In this document: positions 9,180 to 18,704 of the stretch, piece after piece
Layout of the letters: each line of letters begins with the position of its first letter
Numbering within the stretch: the first letter of the stretch is position 1
Assembly (NCBI RefSeq): GCF_000196115.1
Contig: NC_005027.1
Coordinates: 3,782,001-3,846,000, forward strand
Reading direction: 5' to 3'
From: Rhodopirellula baltica SH 1
Lineage (GTDB): Bacteria > Planctomycetota > Planctomycetia > Pirellulales > Pirellulaceae
Length of the DNA stretch: 64,000 bases
Notes under the pieces: model-generated
Databases searched by the model: none
Seen by the model: only the letters and a program-made list of their open reading frames with translations
What the model was told of the DNA's origin: nothing
Position numbers and translations under genes: made by a program

Positions 9180-10408
9180 ACACAAACATAAACTCTGCCC
9201 AGCGACCACTGAACTGCATGTTCATCATCACCAGCATGCCGGTCGGCGGTGCTGAAACGTTGCTGGTCAATTTGATGCGGCGAATGGATCCGAACCTGAT
9301 CCGCCCGGAAGTGGTTTGCTTGAAAGAACCAGGCCCACTCGGAACTGAAATCGCCAACGAGTTTCCCATCCATAGTCACCTGATCGGCGGAAAGTACGAT
9401 GTCGCGGTGCTACCTCGATTGGCGCGTTTGATGCGCAAACGGAAAGCCGACGCGGTAATCACCGTTGGTGCCGGAGATAAAATGTTCTGGGGACGCTTGG
9501 CGGCAAAAATGGCTGGCGTGCCCGTGATCGCATCAGCGCTGCATTCCACTGGTTGGCCGGACGGCGTCGGACGACTGAACCGCCTGCTCACTCACATCAC
9601 CGATGCGTTCATTGGCGTTGCCGAATCACACGGAGAATTCCTCCGTACGTTTGAAAAGTTCCCCGCTAACAAAGTGAACGTGATCCGCAACGGGATCGAT
9701 TGCGATCGCTTTCACCCATCCGCTGAATGCCGCACCTCACCCAACGTTCGCGAAGAACTCGGGCTGGCAGAAGAAACTCCATTGATTGGAATCGTGGCGG
9801 CACTGCGAAGCGAAAAGAATCACTCGATGCTCGTGCATGCGGCAGCCAAGCTTCGCGACCGACATCCTGATCTTCATACACTTGTTATCGGAGAAGGTCC
9901 TGAGCGAGCAACAATCGAACCATTGATCGAAGAGTTGGGTCTCACCGATCGAGTTCACCTGCTGGGCAATCGCGCAGACACTCCTCGTTTGCTCGGGGCC
10001 ATGAATGTCTTCACGCTTTGCTCACTCAACGAAGCCTCCCCGGTTTCAATCTTGGAAGCTCTCGCGTGTGAGACCCCCGTTGTCGCAACGGATGTGGGAT
10101 CGATCTCGGAAACCGTTCTGCCTGGCCAAACCGGCGAACTGGTCCCCAGCGAGGATGTGCAATCCTTCGTGGCAGCGATCGATATGTTGCTCAACGATGC
10201 TGACCAGAGTTCGCAATTGGGCCGAAACGGACGCGAATTGGTTCAAGCCACCGGATCGCTGCAATCGATGGTTGACGGCTACCAAACGCTCGTGCATCGA
10301 ATATTTGCAGAGAAATCACGAGCCAGCCAACGAGTTTCCTCCGCCGAAACGGCACCTCGACCCCGATCCAACCCAGTCAAGGGTGCTTCGAGGGTAACGG
10401 TTGGCTGA
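9176..10408 (+). CDS. Family 4-type glycosyltransferase
   Basis: A 410-residue GT-B fold glycosyltransferase. The N-terminal acceptor domain begins MFIITSMPVGGAETLLVNL (GGAE motif). The C-terminal domain carries IGIVAALRSEKNHSMLVHA and the E-x7-E motif in NEASPVSILEALA, where the nucleotide sugar binds. Expected to act at the cytoplasmic face, adding a sugar to a lipid- or polymer-linked acceptor. The ATG at 9176 overlaps the deacetylase stop; a longer reading from 8948 would run antiparallel to the logic of the operon and through the deacetylase frame, so it is rejected. The last 30 residues are basic and Ser/Pro-rich. Confidence 0.9.
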   Translation: MNTNINSAQRPLNCMFIITSMPVGGAETLLVNLMRRMDPNLIRPEVVCLKEPGPLGTEIANEFPIHSHLIGGKYDVAVLPRLARLMRKRKADAVITVGAGDKMFWGRLAAKMAGVPVIASALHSTGWPDGVGRLNRLLTHITDAFIGVAESHGEFLRTFEKFPANKVNVIRNGIDCDRFHPSAECRTSPNVREELGLAEETPLIGIVAALRSEKNHSMLVHAAAKLRDRHPDLHTLVIGEGPERATIEPLIEELGLTDRVHLLGNRADTPRLLGAMNVFTLCSLNEASPVSILEALACETPVVATDVGSISETVLPGQTGELVPSEDVQSFVAAIDMLLNDADQSSQLGRNGRELVQATGSLQSMVDGYQTLVHRIFAEKSRASQRVSSAETAPRPRSNPVKGASRVTVG

Positions 10409-10421
10409 GTAAACTGGTCGC

Positions 10422-11027
10422 ATGACACTGACCAGCCATATCATCGTACTGCTCGCAAAGATGTTCAGCGGCTTCACCGTTCGATGGGTGGATTGCCAGC
10501 CGGACACGTGCCAACGAATCTACTTTGCCAATCACACCAGCCACCTCGATGCGGTGGTGCTTTGGTCGGCATTGCCACACGAAATACGCCTATTGACTCG
10601 GCCAGTCGCGGCAAAAGATTACTGGACCGGCAGCTGGTTCAAAGAACACATCGCACGCAGCTTCAATGCACTGTTGATTGATCGCAAAGAGATCAAGGTC
10701 CACAAAAGCCCGATCGACATCATGATCCGGCAAATGGGTGACCTGTATTCGTTGATTGTGTTCCCCGAAGGAAGCCGATCAGCTGGCGAAGAAATGAGCG
10801 ACTTTAAAAGTGGCCTGTATTACTTAGGCAAGAAACGCCCCGACCTCGAATTGGTCCCCGTTTACATCGAAAATGTGAATCGCATTTTGCCACGTGGCGA
10901 AGTGCTGCCGGTTCCGTTGCTCTCCTGCATAACGATCGGCGCTCCGATCTTTTTGGAAACCGGCGAACCCAAAGCCGACTTTTTGCGCCGCGCTCGCCAA
11001 GCAGTGCTCCAACTCAAGGAAGTCTGA
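10422..11027 (+). CDS. PlsC-type 1-acylglycerol-3-phosphate acyltransferase family protein
   Basis: A 201-residue protein with the acyltransferase motif NHTSHLDAVVL (the HxxxxD catalytic pair) and the second motif VFPEGSRSAGEEM (EGSR, phosphate binding). The family transfers acyl groups from acyl-ACP or acyl-CoA to lysophosphatidic acid or other glycerol or hydroxyl acceptors at the membrane. An N-terminal hydrophobic stretch (HIIVLLAKMFSGF) may anchor it. It follows the glycosyltransferase by 13 bases, so it may acylate a glycan or glycolipid made by the preceding enzymes rather than perform bulk phospholipid synthesis. The size is at the short end of the family. Confidence 0.87.
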   Translation: MTLTSHIIVLLAKMFSGFTVRWVDCQPDTCQRIYFANHTSHLDAVVLWSALPHEIRLLTRPVAAKDYWTGSWFKEHIARSFNALLIDRKEIKVHKSPIDIMIRQMGDLYSLIVFPEGSRSAGEEMSDFKSGLYYLGKKRPDLELVPVYIENVNRILPRGEVLPVPLLSCITIGAPIFLETGEPKADFLRRARQAVLQLKEV

Positions 11028-11029
11028 AT

Positions 11030-11926
11030 ATGTCGATGCATCCCACTGATCCATTTCAATCAGGTTCGCCGAACGATCCAAACGTAGTGGCGCAACCTGT
11101 CAAAAAATCAGGCTGGGGCTGTGTCATCTGGGGATGCTTGGGAACGCTCACTTTCGCGATCGTGCTGATGGTCGCCAGCGTCTTTGGTGCCTACTACTTC
11201 TTCACGGGCCAGGTCGAAAAGTACACCGACGATCGACCCGCCAATGTCCCAGTGGTCGAATGGGAACAAGAACAATTGGATGAGCTGCAGGCCCGGATTG
11301 ATGCCTTCAGCGAACAAGTTAAATCAGGCTCTCAAGACGCTGAGACAAACGGCGATGGCGAGATCGTTGGCGATGACCTAGAGACGACTGACCCGTTGCC
11401 TGTTGCCGCCGACGCTCCTCGAGAGTTGCGTTTGACCAGCGACGAGATCAACGCATTGATCTCCGCCAACGATGAACTCCGAGGCAAAGCATATGTGCGA
11501 ATTGAAGAAAGTCGACTGTACGGTCAAATCACTTTGCCGACCGACAAGATTCCCGGTGGCAAAGGACGCTACTTCAACGCCGATGCCGAGTTCGAAGTCT
11601 CGATGGACAACGGCGTTTTGGTCGTCCGTCTGACCAGTGCCAGCGTCAAAGGCGAGCCCATCCCTGAATCATTCATGGAAGGCTTCTCACAACAGAACCT
11701 TGCAAAAGACGTGTACGACGACGTCGAGACCGCGGAACTGCTGCGCAAGTTTGACAAGATCGAAGTGGTCGACGATGCAATCATCCTTCAATTGCGTGAA
11801 CCCGACCCTGAGAACGATTCGGACGAAACAGGTGCATCAGAAGAGTCCGATGCACCAGTCGACGATGCTGACTCAGCAGAACCAGAATCACCGGCCGGAG
11901 ACGCCGCCGAATCGATCGCGGAGTAA
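11030..11926 (+). CDS. Membrane-anchored hypothetical protein, acidic
   Basis: A 298-residue protein. A short hydrophilic N-terminus is followed by one transmembrane helix (about residues 30-58, WGCLGTLTFAIVLMVASVFG). A large extracytoplasmic region then contains the segment LRLTSDEINALISANDELRGKAYVRI and beta-rich stretches, ending in an acidic Asp/Glu/Ser-rich tail (from about 262). It starts 2 bases after the acyltransferase stop, so it is the last gene of that operon. I do not recognise a named domain. The layout resembles single-pass planctomycete envelope proteins of unknown function. Confidence 0.8.
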   Translation: MSMHPTDPFQSGSPNDPNVVAQPVKKSGWGCVIWGCLGTLTFAIVLMVASVFGAYYFFTGQVEKYTDDRPANVPVVEWEQEQLDELQARIDAFSEQVKSGSQDAETNGDGEIVGDDLETTDPLPVAADAPRELRLTSDEINALISANDELRGKAYVRIEESRLYGQITLPTDKIPGGKGRYFNADAEFEVSMDNGVLVVRLTSASVKGEPIPESFMEGFSQQNLAKDVYDDVETAELLRKFDKIEVVDDAIILQLREPDPENDSDETGASEESDAPVDDADSAEPESPAGDAAESIAE

Positions 11927-11937
11927 TCTCGCGATCG
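11913..11937 (+). terminator. Hairpin spanning the operon stop codon
   Basis: The segment cgatcgcggag-taat-ctcgcgatcg forms a stem with one bulge, and its loop contains the TAA stop of the preceding gene. It lies between convergent genes and could stop transcription from either side, but there is no T-run, so an intrinsic terminator is only possible. Confidence 0.3.
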
Positions 11938-11942
11938 GTGGT

Positions 11943-13199
11943 TCAAGGCACCAACCAGAACCGCTTTCCGGCTTTCTCAAACTCGTCCCGCCGTGTCCAC
12001 CACTGTTCGTCCCGTTCACCCGTCCGCCGGTCGGATGCGGATTGGACCTTGCCGCGAACTCGGTTTTCGATACCGGACTGCTGGATGATTCGATCCGCTA
12101 GCGCCCATTGGTACCGAGCCTGAGGGACGGCGGGTACTCTTCGAACGACCAGCGACAATTGACCGAGATGAAAATCGTGCCATCGATCTGAGTCATCGTC
12201 GGCGGTGATCGCGGCCTGCCATTCTTCCGGCAATTGATCGATTGCTGACTCGTGAATCTGCACCGTGACTCGACTGCTGTGCGGTGAATACAGTGCCCAC
12301 GCGAGCCAGTGATCCCAGTAGCCTGCACGTTCGAAGATCGGCATCACGAGAGCAATGATGACGACCGCCCAAGAAAGAGCTCCTGCGCGGCTCATGTCAG
12401 GCTTTGGTTCATCCTTCCCTTCAACAACGGATCCGGCGAACAACCACCAAGCTTGCATTGCCATCACAGCGTTCCAAACGATCACACCGGGACTGTGCCC
12501 CAATCCCATCGGTGACAAAACCGCGATCAACCCGAGATGCATTGCCGTCGCCATCCAGACGCCGATCATGCGTGTTCGCGGCCAGCTCAATGCAATCGCA
12601 ACGCACAATTCAAAGGCCGGGAAGCTAGCCGCTGCGATCAACCTGGTTCTTGTTGGCCATGCCGAAACATCGACGCTGACCCATTGCAGCGGAGCCTTGA
12701 GGAAGTCCTGGCCAACGGTGTGCAGAAATTGAAAGTCAAACTTACCAATCGAACTGTACACGTACACGCTGATGGTAAGCAAGCGAATCAAACGGAAGGT
12801 TGATTCAGACAATCGTCCTGACTCGTCCCGTGGTGCCGCAGCGAACAAAATTGCGTATAGAAACGATTGATACGCCCATGGTTGCAATCGATGCTGATCC
12901 AACATCACTGCAGTCGCCAGCGACACGGCGATGATCGGCCACGTCCACCTTGATCGCCCCCATCCAATGGTTGCGAAACAAGCCACCACAATTGCCAGCG
13001 TCGCCGCAAACGAAATCAGACCAGCGCTGTGCTCCGACAATCCCATCTTTGCCAGATCAAACATTGGTACCGAAGGGTAACTCTCCGTTCCGGTCCAGCT
13101 AGCCGGCAACCACAATCGAAATGTTGCGGCCATCAAAGCCAACAACGCGAGCGACCAATAAGCTTCGTAACCGCCTCGCGTCCGCCTCATCGCTACCAC
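11943..13199 (-). CDS. Polytopic membrane protein, HTTM/DoxX-like
   Basis: A 418-residue protein with about eight hydrophobic segments and a C-terminal soluble part of about 120 residues (from IHESAIDQLPEEWQ). The stretch VYSSIGKFDFQFLHTVGQDFL followed by a long membrane region recalls HTTM or MauE/DoxX-type proteins, which include vitamin K-dependent carboxylase relatives. The match is by appearance only. The GTG at 13199 overlaps the stop of the upstream lipoprotein gene; the ATG at 13190 (MRRTRGGYE) is an equally good start. The function is unknown. Confidence 0.75.
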   Translation of the reverse strand: MVAMRRTRGGYEAYWSLALLALMAATFRLWLPASWTGTESYPSVPMFDLAKMGLSEHSAGLISFAATLAIVVACFATIGWGRSRWTWPIIAVSLATAVMLDQHRLQPWAYQSFLYAILFAAAPRDESGRLSESTFRLIRLLTISVYVYSSIGKFDFQFLHTVGQDFLKAPLQWVSVDVSAWPTRTRLIAAASFPAFELCVAIALSWPRTRMIGVWMATAMHLGLIAVLSPMGLGHSPGVIVWNAVMAMQAWWLFAGSVVEGKDEPKPDMSRAGALSWAVVIIALVMPIFERAGYWDHWLAWALYSPHSSRVTVQIHESAIDQLPEEWQAAITADDDSDRWHDFHLGQLSLVVRRVPAVPQARYQWALADRIIQQSGIENRVRGKVQSASDRRTGERDEQWWTRRDEFEKAGKRFWLVP

Positions 13200-14536
13200 T
13201 ATTCACCGCCTTCTGCGGCGACCTTCTCGGCAACGGCGATCTGGCGATAGGTCGCCTGCGTGGTCTTGTCGTGACCTTGCACAATGATCGAACCGGGTTC
13301 CAGCCGAAGTCCGCGGCGAGGGTTTTCGTCCGCCTTGCGAGTGTCAACGATATCGGTCACTTGCAAACCGTTGACCCACGTCGCGAAGTGATTGCCTTCC
13401 GCGACGAGCAAGATTGAATTCCATCGCTTCGGTTCACCGGCGACCACGCGAGCGTCTTGACGACGAAAGATCCCGCCTGCACCGCAGTCGGCGGGCTGCA
13501 ATGGGTTGCCATCGATCAACTCGTTGCTGACCTGGCACTCGTATCCCATCATTTCATCGCCGGGAATGGCGCGAAAGAACAAACCCGAGTTAGATTTCGG
13601 ATCGTCCATTTTGTAGTCAGCCAACATGACAAAGTCGCCGAACACAGCCTTTGTCTCGAGCTGTTGCTTGCCACCATCGACAACCAAATGACCATCGTCA
13701 TCGATTCGGTACTCGCCCTCCATTCCTTCCCGAACGGTCCAACCTTCCAGGCCATCGGCCAACAAATTCTTCAGTCCCAACGGACGCAACTGGATGTCTT
13801 TGAATGCGACTCGGCCGTCGCGGTGTTGCAAACCGATGTAGCCAGTGGTCGGCCGCGTTGCATCATCCAACTCGCAAGTGACGGTTCCATCGATCGTGAC
13901 TCGCAACGTTGAACCATTGCACAGGATGTTCATCGTGTGCCATTTTTCAGGATCGGTGTCGAAGGTTTGGCCCTTCGTTCGCTGGACCACACCGCCGGTT
14001 GGAAATGGGTTGGATGGCGGTGCGATATTGACCTCGTAGCAATCCGTCGTGACGTCTTGTGGATCCAGCGTGGTGCGGACAAAGACGCCCGAATTGGTTT
14101 CTTCATCACACTGGAACTGCAATTCCAATTCGTAGTCGCTCCACTGCGTCGATGTGGTCAGCAGGCAGTTCTCGCCTTGGTCAGCCACGATGGTTTCATC
14201 TTCCACTCGGAAATTCGCGTTCCCGCCGATCACCCATCCAAACAAGGTGTGCCCGTCGAACAATCGAATCCAACCCTCCCGAGTCCGTTCGATCGGCAAA
14301 CGACTGGCCAGCAACTTCTCTGCGTTGGCCTCAAAAACAGGCGGCTCAAAGGAGGCCTCTGGAGACTCCGGCGGCAATTCGTCGATCGCAGCAACCGAAC
14401 CGGTTTTGGTTTCGGCTTCGTTGTCCGTCGACTCAGTTGTCGCTGAAGACGAGCAACCCGAAATGATCATGCTGGCGCACAAACAAGTTGCAATCGTGAA
14501 CACATAGGACGAGCGAGAGAAGATTCGGTTCATCAT
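13199..14536 (-). CDS. Lipoprotein with two tandem DUF1080 domains
   Basis: A 445-residue predicted lipoprotein with a signal peptide and lipobox ISGC near residue 28. Two DUF1080 (3-keto-disaccharide hydrolase/LamG-like) beta-sandwich domains follow. The first runs about 88-250 (GWIRLFDGHTLFGW; NSGVFVRTTLDP; GYIGLQHRDGRVAFKDIQLRPL). The second runs about 255-430 (LLADGLEGWTVREG; NSGLFFRAIPGDEMMGYECQ). DUF1080 proteins are numerous in planctomycetes and act on or bind sugars outside the cytoplasm. Repeated NSG(V/L)F motifs suggest internal duplication. A Ser/Thr/Glu-rich linker joins the lipid-anchored Cys to domain 1. It precedes the membrane protein gene by an overlap. Confidence 0.85.
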   Translation of the reverse strand: MMNRIFSRSSYVFTIATCLCASMIISGCSSSATTESTDNEAETKTGSVAAIDELPPESPEASFEPPVFEANAEKLLASRLPIERTREGWIRLFDGHTLFGWVIGGNANFRVEDETIVADQGENCLLTTSTQWSDYELELQFQCDEETNSGVFVRTTLDPQDVTTDCYEVNIAPPSNPFPTGGVVQRTKGQTFDTDPEKWHTMNILCNGSTLRVTIDGTVTCELDDATRPTTGYIGLQHRDGRVAFKDIQLRPLGLKNLLADGLEGWTVREGMEGEYRIDDDGHLVVDGGKQQLETKAVFGDFVMLADYKMDDPKSNSGLFFRAIPGDEMMGYECQVSNELIDGNPLQPADCGAGGIFRRQDARVVAGEPKRWNSILLVAEGNHFATWVNGLQVTDIVDTRKADENPRRGLRLEPGSIIVQGHDKTTQATYRQIAVAEKVAAEGGE

Positions 14537-14568
14537 TATCCAAACGATCCAGTGAATTCAAAGAAAGA

Positions 14569-15741
14569 TCAACGGTATCCGTACCGGTCAAAATAGTCGC
14601 TCCAACGATCCAGCAAGAGCTTTTCTTGATCCGGATCCAATTGATGCTTGTTGGTTTTGTACTGCCGGTGTTCGTTGTCGGCCCAATCTTGGATGTCTTC
14701 GCTGACCGTATCGAAATCGCTCAACCGCAACGACTCGTAGATCGTTCGTAGAGTGCCGACCGGATCGGCGATCAGATTTTCGTAACGAATGTCGATGATG
14801 TGATGCTCATCGATTTCCGGACGATCCGCATGAAACGAGTCATACATCTTTGCCAGACACGTCAGCACGTATTCATCCAGACCTTCTTCATCGCTAGTTT
14901 GCAACGACTGCACCTCGTCCAAACTTCGCCACAGACGACAGGTGCTCGGAAATAGCGACCGCGGATCGCGAGTGATGTGAACGAACTTGGCCTGCGGGAA
15001 CGCTCGAGCCAAATGACCGATTCGGCCGGTGTGGGTTGGACTTTTGATCACCAACGGCCGATTCGTTGACACGCTGACTCGCAGCAAAAACGAACGCAAT
15101 GTCGACAACCAAGTTTCGCGGTCTTCGTTGGACACATCGATCAGGTCCAAATACTCCATGTCGACCTGCTTCCTTCGCGGAAAGGCAATTCTGCGATATG
15201 GCGAAGGCAGTCCCAAATTCATCAACGCGAATTCGTCTTCCTGCGGCCGTTCCCATCCCGCATCCATGTTGTCCATCGGACGTTTGCCCGGCAGCAACCA
15301 ACTGGCGAATTTTCGAAAGAACCACTGGGTCACGAGAAAATGCGAGGGTGCAAAGCACTGAAACGTCGACGGACTGCTGAATCGCTCGTCTCGAACCATC
15401 AATTCGTGCAGCAACGTGGTGCCGCTTCGCCAGTGGCCGACGATAAAGACCGGAGGTCCATGCAATTCCGCTTCTCGAAGCCGTCGCGCGAACAAAACGT
15501 TCTGCAGCCACGTCAACAGCGTGTTGACGAATGTTGTCAGTGAAACGCTGATCACCATCGGGATTCGCGATGGACTGATTTCGAAACTGCCACTGCGCAG
15601 CAAACGCCACCATGCGGCTGGCCGCATCCCGTGCCAAAAACGCGGGCTGTAAAACGGGTACGAGTTCAGCTTGGCCGGTTTAATGTTTGCCGCTTTGGCT
15701 GAAGGCGTTGAGGGAACTTCGGATTTCGAAGTGGATTCCAT
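14569..15741 (-). CDS. Sulfotransferase family protein
   Basis: A 390-residue PAPS-dependent sulfotransferase. The 5'-phosphosulfate loop is visible as GHWRSGTTLLHELM, and the 3'-phosphate region as HITRDPRSLFPSTCRLW. KSPTHTGRIGHLARAFPQAKF is typical of the Sulfotransfer_3 group. Family members sulfate carbohydrates, lipids or proteins. The ATG at 15741 (MESTSKSEVP) is preferred; the frame extends to 15810 with low-complexity residues. It lies on the same strand as the DUF1080 lipoprotein with a 32-base gap, so co-transcription is possible. The substrate cannot be deduced. Confidence 0.85.
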   Translation of the reverse strand: MESTSKSEVPSTPSAKAANIKPAKLNSYPFYSPRFWHGMRPAAWWRLLRSGSFEISPSRIPMVISVSLTTFVNTLLTWLQNVLFARRLREAELHGPPVFIVGHWRSGTTLLHELMVRDERFSSPSTFQCFAPSHFLVTQWFFRKFASWLLPGKRPMDNMDAGWERPQEDEFALMNLGLPSPYRRIAFPRRKQVDMEYLDLIDVSNEDRETWLSTLRSFLLRVSVSTNRPLVIKSPTHTGRIGHLARAFPQAKFVHITRDPRSLFPSTCRLWRSLDEVQSLQTSDEEGLDEYVLTCLAKMYDSFHADRPEIDEHHIIDIRYENLIADPVGTLRTIYESLRLSDFDTVSEDIQDWADNEHRQYKTNKHQLDPDQEKLLLDRWSDYFDRYGYR

Positions 15742-15999
15742 GCGACTGGTTGCAAGTGTGCCGAAATTGGGCGGAACGGAAGGAGACAGCGTGACACAAG
15801 AGGGAGGCATGCCAAGGTGCCTCGCGGTTCCGATTCGGGTCGCTAGAATACGCCTCGCAGTCGAATTGGCCTATCATCCGAATCGATCGAATAAAGATTT
15901 TTTGCGTGTTTGACGCTTCAAAGTAGCCTGACCGGCAATCTCGAATCCAATCTTCCGCTCGGCCTTTGCCGAATTCCGCCTTCTCCGCCCGACTTCTTC

Positions 16000-16320
16000 A
16001 TGACGTCTCCCAGCAAAGATCTCTCGATCGCGGATTTGCAAAAGCACATCCACCGCATGTATTACGACAAAGACGTCGCTCGCGGTGTGGATGGAACGTT
16101 CATGTGGTTGATGGAGGAAGTCGGCGAACTCGCCTCCGCCTTACGGGGGGATGACCGCGAAAATTTGGCGGAGGAATTTGCTGACGTGATTGCTTGGTTG
16201 TTCACGATCGCAAACGTCGCCGACATCGATTTGGCAGAAGCGTTGTCGAAGAAGTACGGCAACGGTTGCCCGGGTTGTGGACGATTTCAGTGCGAATGCA
16301 GTCTGAGCGAGAAGCCATGA
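16000..16320 (+). CDS. MazG-like nucleotide pyrophosphohydrolase
   Basis: A 106-residue all-alpha NTP pyrophosphohydrolase of the MazG-like family. The Mg-binding pattern EEVGE (in MWLMEEVGELASAL) is followed by EEFADVIAWL. The C-terminus has a Cys-rich end, CPGCGRFQCEC, seen in a subgroup of short MazG-like proteins, perhaps a zinc knuckle. These enzymes hydrolyse (d)NTPs to monophosphates and may cleanse nucleotide pools. The ATG at 16000 gives the family-typical N-terminus. Its stop overlaps the next gene by ATGA (16317-16320), coupling it to an unrelated large membrane protein. Confidence 0.85.
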   Translation: MTSPSKDLSIADLQKHIHRMYYDKDVARGVDGTFMWLMEEVGELASALRGDDRENLAEEFADVIAWLFTIANVADIDLAEALSKKYGNGCPGCGRFQCECSLSEKP

Positions 16321-18659
16321 GCAGTCGGAACGCATTTGCAAACATCTGCCGAAATCGAAGGCTCACGCCTTCGCTCATCTCGATTTTCGCAATTGCCGTG
16401 ATGGCGACGGTTTCGATCGATTGGAAATCGACCGCCGCGGCGCAGGACGATTTGGCACCCGGCGTCCAAGCGAATTGGGCAGGGATCCAAGGTCACTACC
16501 GACCGGGCCAGTGGACCGCCATTCGATTGAAAACCGCCCAAGGCGAATCAACCTTCAGCGATGCGATTCCCGTTGAGCGACTCAGCGACTTGGTCATCGA
16601 AACCCTGGATGGCGATGGAGCGGTCGTCACTTACGAACAACCCAACCTTTCCGAGAACTCTCCGTTCGCGCTCGTTATTCCCGGCAGTGAAGCGGCCCCA
16701 ATCGTCATTCGGGCTGGCGACCAAGTCTTGGCGAAAACGCGACTGCCTGAAAAAGGTGTTCCGGCGAACGGCGACGCGATGATTCCCTTGGGGATGCCTT
16801 GGGTCATGGTTTTTGGTGACACTCTGACCATCGACACGATCGGGGTGAACGAACTTCTCAACCGCGAAGCTTCGGTCGCGGTGACTCGCATCGAAGACCC
16901 GGCCGCCGTTCCGAACCATGCGTTGGCGTTGGATGGCATCGACTTGATGGTCATCAACGCGGCAGGCATTCCGATCCTGAAAGAGCTCAGTCCATCGCAG
17001 CGAACCGCGTTGGCACATTGGGTTCGCAACGGCGGGCAAGTCCTGCTGACGCTGGGCGAAAAAGCGGAAGCACTGCTGGACTCGGCTGACTGGTTGGCAG
17101 GTTTGCTGCCCGAATCGGTCGCGACCGCCACAACAACTCGAATGGACCCATCGGGATTGGAAACGTTCACGAGCAGTCAAACTCGACTTCCTGAGTTTGA
17201 AGGTCTTCAGCTTCCAAAAACCTTCGGCCGCAACGGCATCGGCGAGATGCTGATTTCCGGTCGAACCAGTCGCCGGGTGAGCCAACCGTTTGCGGTTCGG
17301 TATGTGTCCGGGTTCGGAAACATCACCGTGTTGGCGGCAGATTTAGAATCGCCTGAATTTGCGGATTGGCCGCAGCGGATGGATCTGGTCACGTTGTTGA
17401 TCGGCGATTCGCTACGACATGCTGACGAAGACAACGTGAGCGAAAGCATTCGGCTCAGCGGCTTTGCTGATTTGGCTGGCCAAACCCGCGCGACGCTGGA
17501 TCGCTTTGACCTCAAACGCCCATTCAGCTTCGCTGTTTTGGCAGTGATCATCGGCGTCCTGATCGCGTTAGTTGGACCACTCGACTACTTGCTGATGCGA
17601 AAGTTCAACCAAAGCAGTTGGATTGGCTGGCTAACATTTCCCACGGTCTCCGTCGCTCTGTCGATCGGACTGTGGATGGCGGCTCAACCTAGAAAGTCGG
17701 TGGATGCCAAATCAACCGACACATCGGCGGCCAGCCATTCCGCGGCGGACGACGCGTTGCTGCGAACCAACTCGATCGAATTTGTCGATATCGATGCCCA
17801 GTCCGGGTTCGGCCGACTGTTTCGATGGTCGTTCATTTACTCACACCCATCCAATCGCATTCGAATCGCCACTCGCACCACGGCAGAATCCAAAGCGGTG
17901 GCAGATAAGTTTCATCATCAGGTCCTGGCACCATTTGGCACGCCCAGCCTGGCGATGGGCGGGATCCAAATCGAGTCATCAGGAAAATCCTGCGGCGTTT
18001 TGCTGAAGCAAGCTGATCCTGCATCTCCGCTGAGCAGCCAAATCGGCGGAATGCGGCTTTCGCCACGGAGCAGCAAGTCGATCGCACTGCAGACACAGTT
18101 TTCGACGGACATGCCGGAACAAACACTTAAGCGTCGACGTGGCAGCGAACTACTCAATGGAGAACTGGTCAACACATTGCCGGTCGACTTGCTCGACGGC
18201 ATGTTGATCTATCAAAACTGGGTTTACTTGCTGCCCACTCGCTTGCCCGCTGGTTCGCGAATTGACGAAGTCGACTCCCTTCGGCAAAAGAACTTTCGCT
18301 GGCAACTGTCGCGACAACGAGCGTTGGAAAGTGCTTCCGAAGGTGAATCTTGGGACGTGACGATGGTCGATCAACCGCGTCGTTTGGCAGAGATGCTGAT
18401 GTTCCACGATGCCGTCGGCGGTCCTCGCTACACGGTGCTTCGCAACGAGGTCCTTGGTCATTTGGATTTCAGTTCTTTGTTGACCGCGGACCGATGCATT
18501 TTGATTGGACGTTGCAAAACACCTTGGTCGGAGTTGGTCGTGACCACGGAATCGTCCGACTCGGACGACACCTCCGAAGCCACCGAATCGCTCGCGACGC
18601 CCGAGCAATCCAATTCCTACGTCCGATTGGTTTTGCCGGTCGAAGAAGTCCGGCGTTGA
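16317..18659 (+). CDS. Large membrane protein of an ABC-transporter locus
   Basis: A 780-residue protein with an N-terminal signal-like segment (LISIFAIAVMATVSI). About 380 extracytoplasmic residues follow, containing a glutamine amidotransferase/ThuA-like-looking stretch (DGIDLMVINAAGIPILKELSPSQRTALAHWVRNGGQVLLTLG). Two transmembrane helices lie near 405-475 (FAVLAVIIGVLIALVGPLDYL and LTFPTVSVALSIGLWMAAQ), followed by a second soluble part. Similar planctomycete proteins sit beside ABC-2 type exporters. An ABC ATPase gene follows by 45 bases, which supports a transport or envelope role. ATG 16317 was chosen because of the ATGA overlap and good signal peptide. Exact function unknown. Confidence 0.75.
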   Translation: MSSRNAFANICRNRRLTPSLISIFAIAVMATVSIDWKSTAAAQDDLAPGVQANWAGIQGHYRPGQWTAIRLKTAQGESTFSDAIPVERLSDLVIETLDGDGAVVTYEQPNLSENSPFALVIPGSEAAPIVIRAGDQVLAKTRLPEKGVPANGDAMIPLGMPWVMVFGDTLTIDTIGVNELLNREASVAVTRIEDPAAVPNHALALDGIDLMVINAAGIPILKELSPSQRTALAHWVRNGGQVLLTLGEKAEALLDSADWLAGLLPESVATATTTRMDPSGLETFTSSQTRLPEFEGLQLPKTFGRNGIGEMLISGRTSRRVSQPFAVRYVSGFGNITVLAADLESPEFADWPQRMDLVTLLIGDSLRHADEDNVSESIRLSGFADLAGQTRATLDRFDLKRPFSFAVLAVIIGVLIALVGPLDYLLMRKFNQSSWIGWLTFPTVSVALSIGLWMAAQPRKSVDAKSTDTSAASHSAADDALLRTNSIEFVDIDAQSGFGRLFRWSFIYSHPSNRIRIATRTTAESKAVADKFHHQVLAPFGTPSLAMGGIQIESSGKSCGVLLKQADPASPLSSQIGGMRLSPRSSKSIALQTQFSTDMPEQTLKRRRGSELLNGELVNTLPVDLLDGMLIYQNWVYLLPTRLPAGSRIDEVDSLRQKNFRWQLSRQRALESASEGESWDVTMVDQPRRLAEMLMFHDAVGGPRYTVLRNEVLGHLDFSSLLTADRCILIGRCKTPWSELVVTTESSDSDDTSEATESLATPEQSNSYVRLVLPVEEVRR

Positions 18660-18704
18660 TCGATTTCCCCCGTTTGTTTCCCTTGTTCTGCATCGTGCCG
18701 GCTC

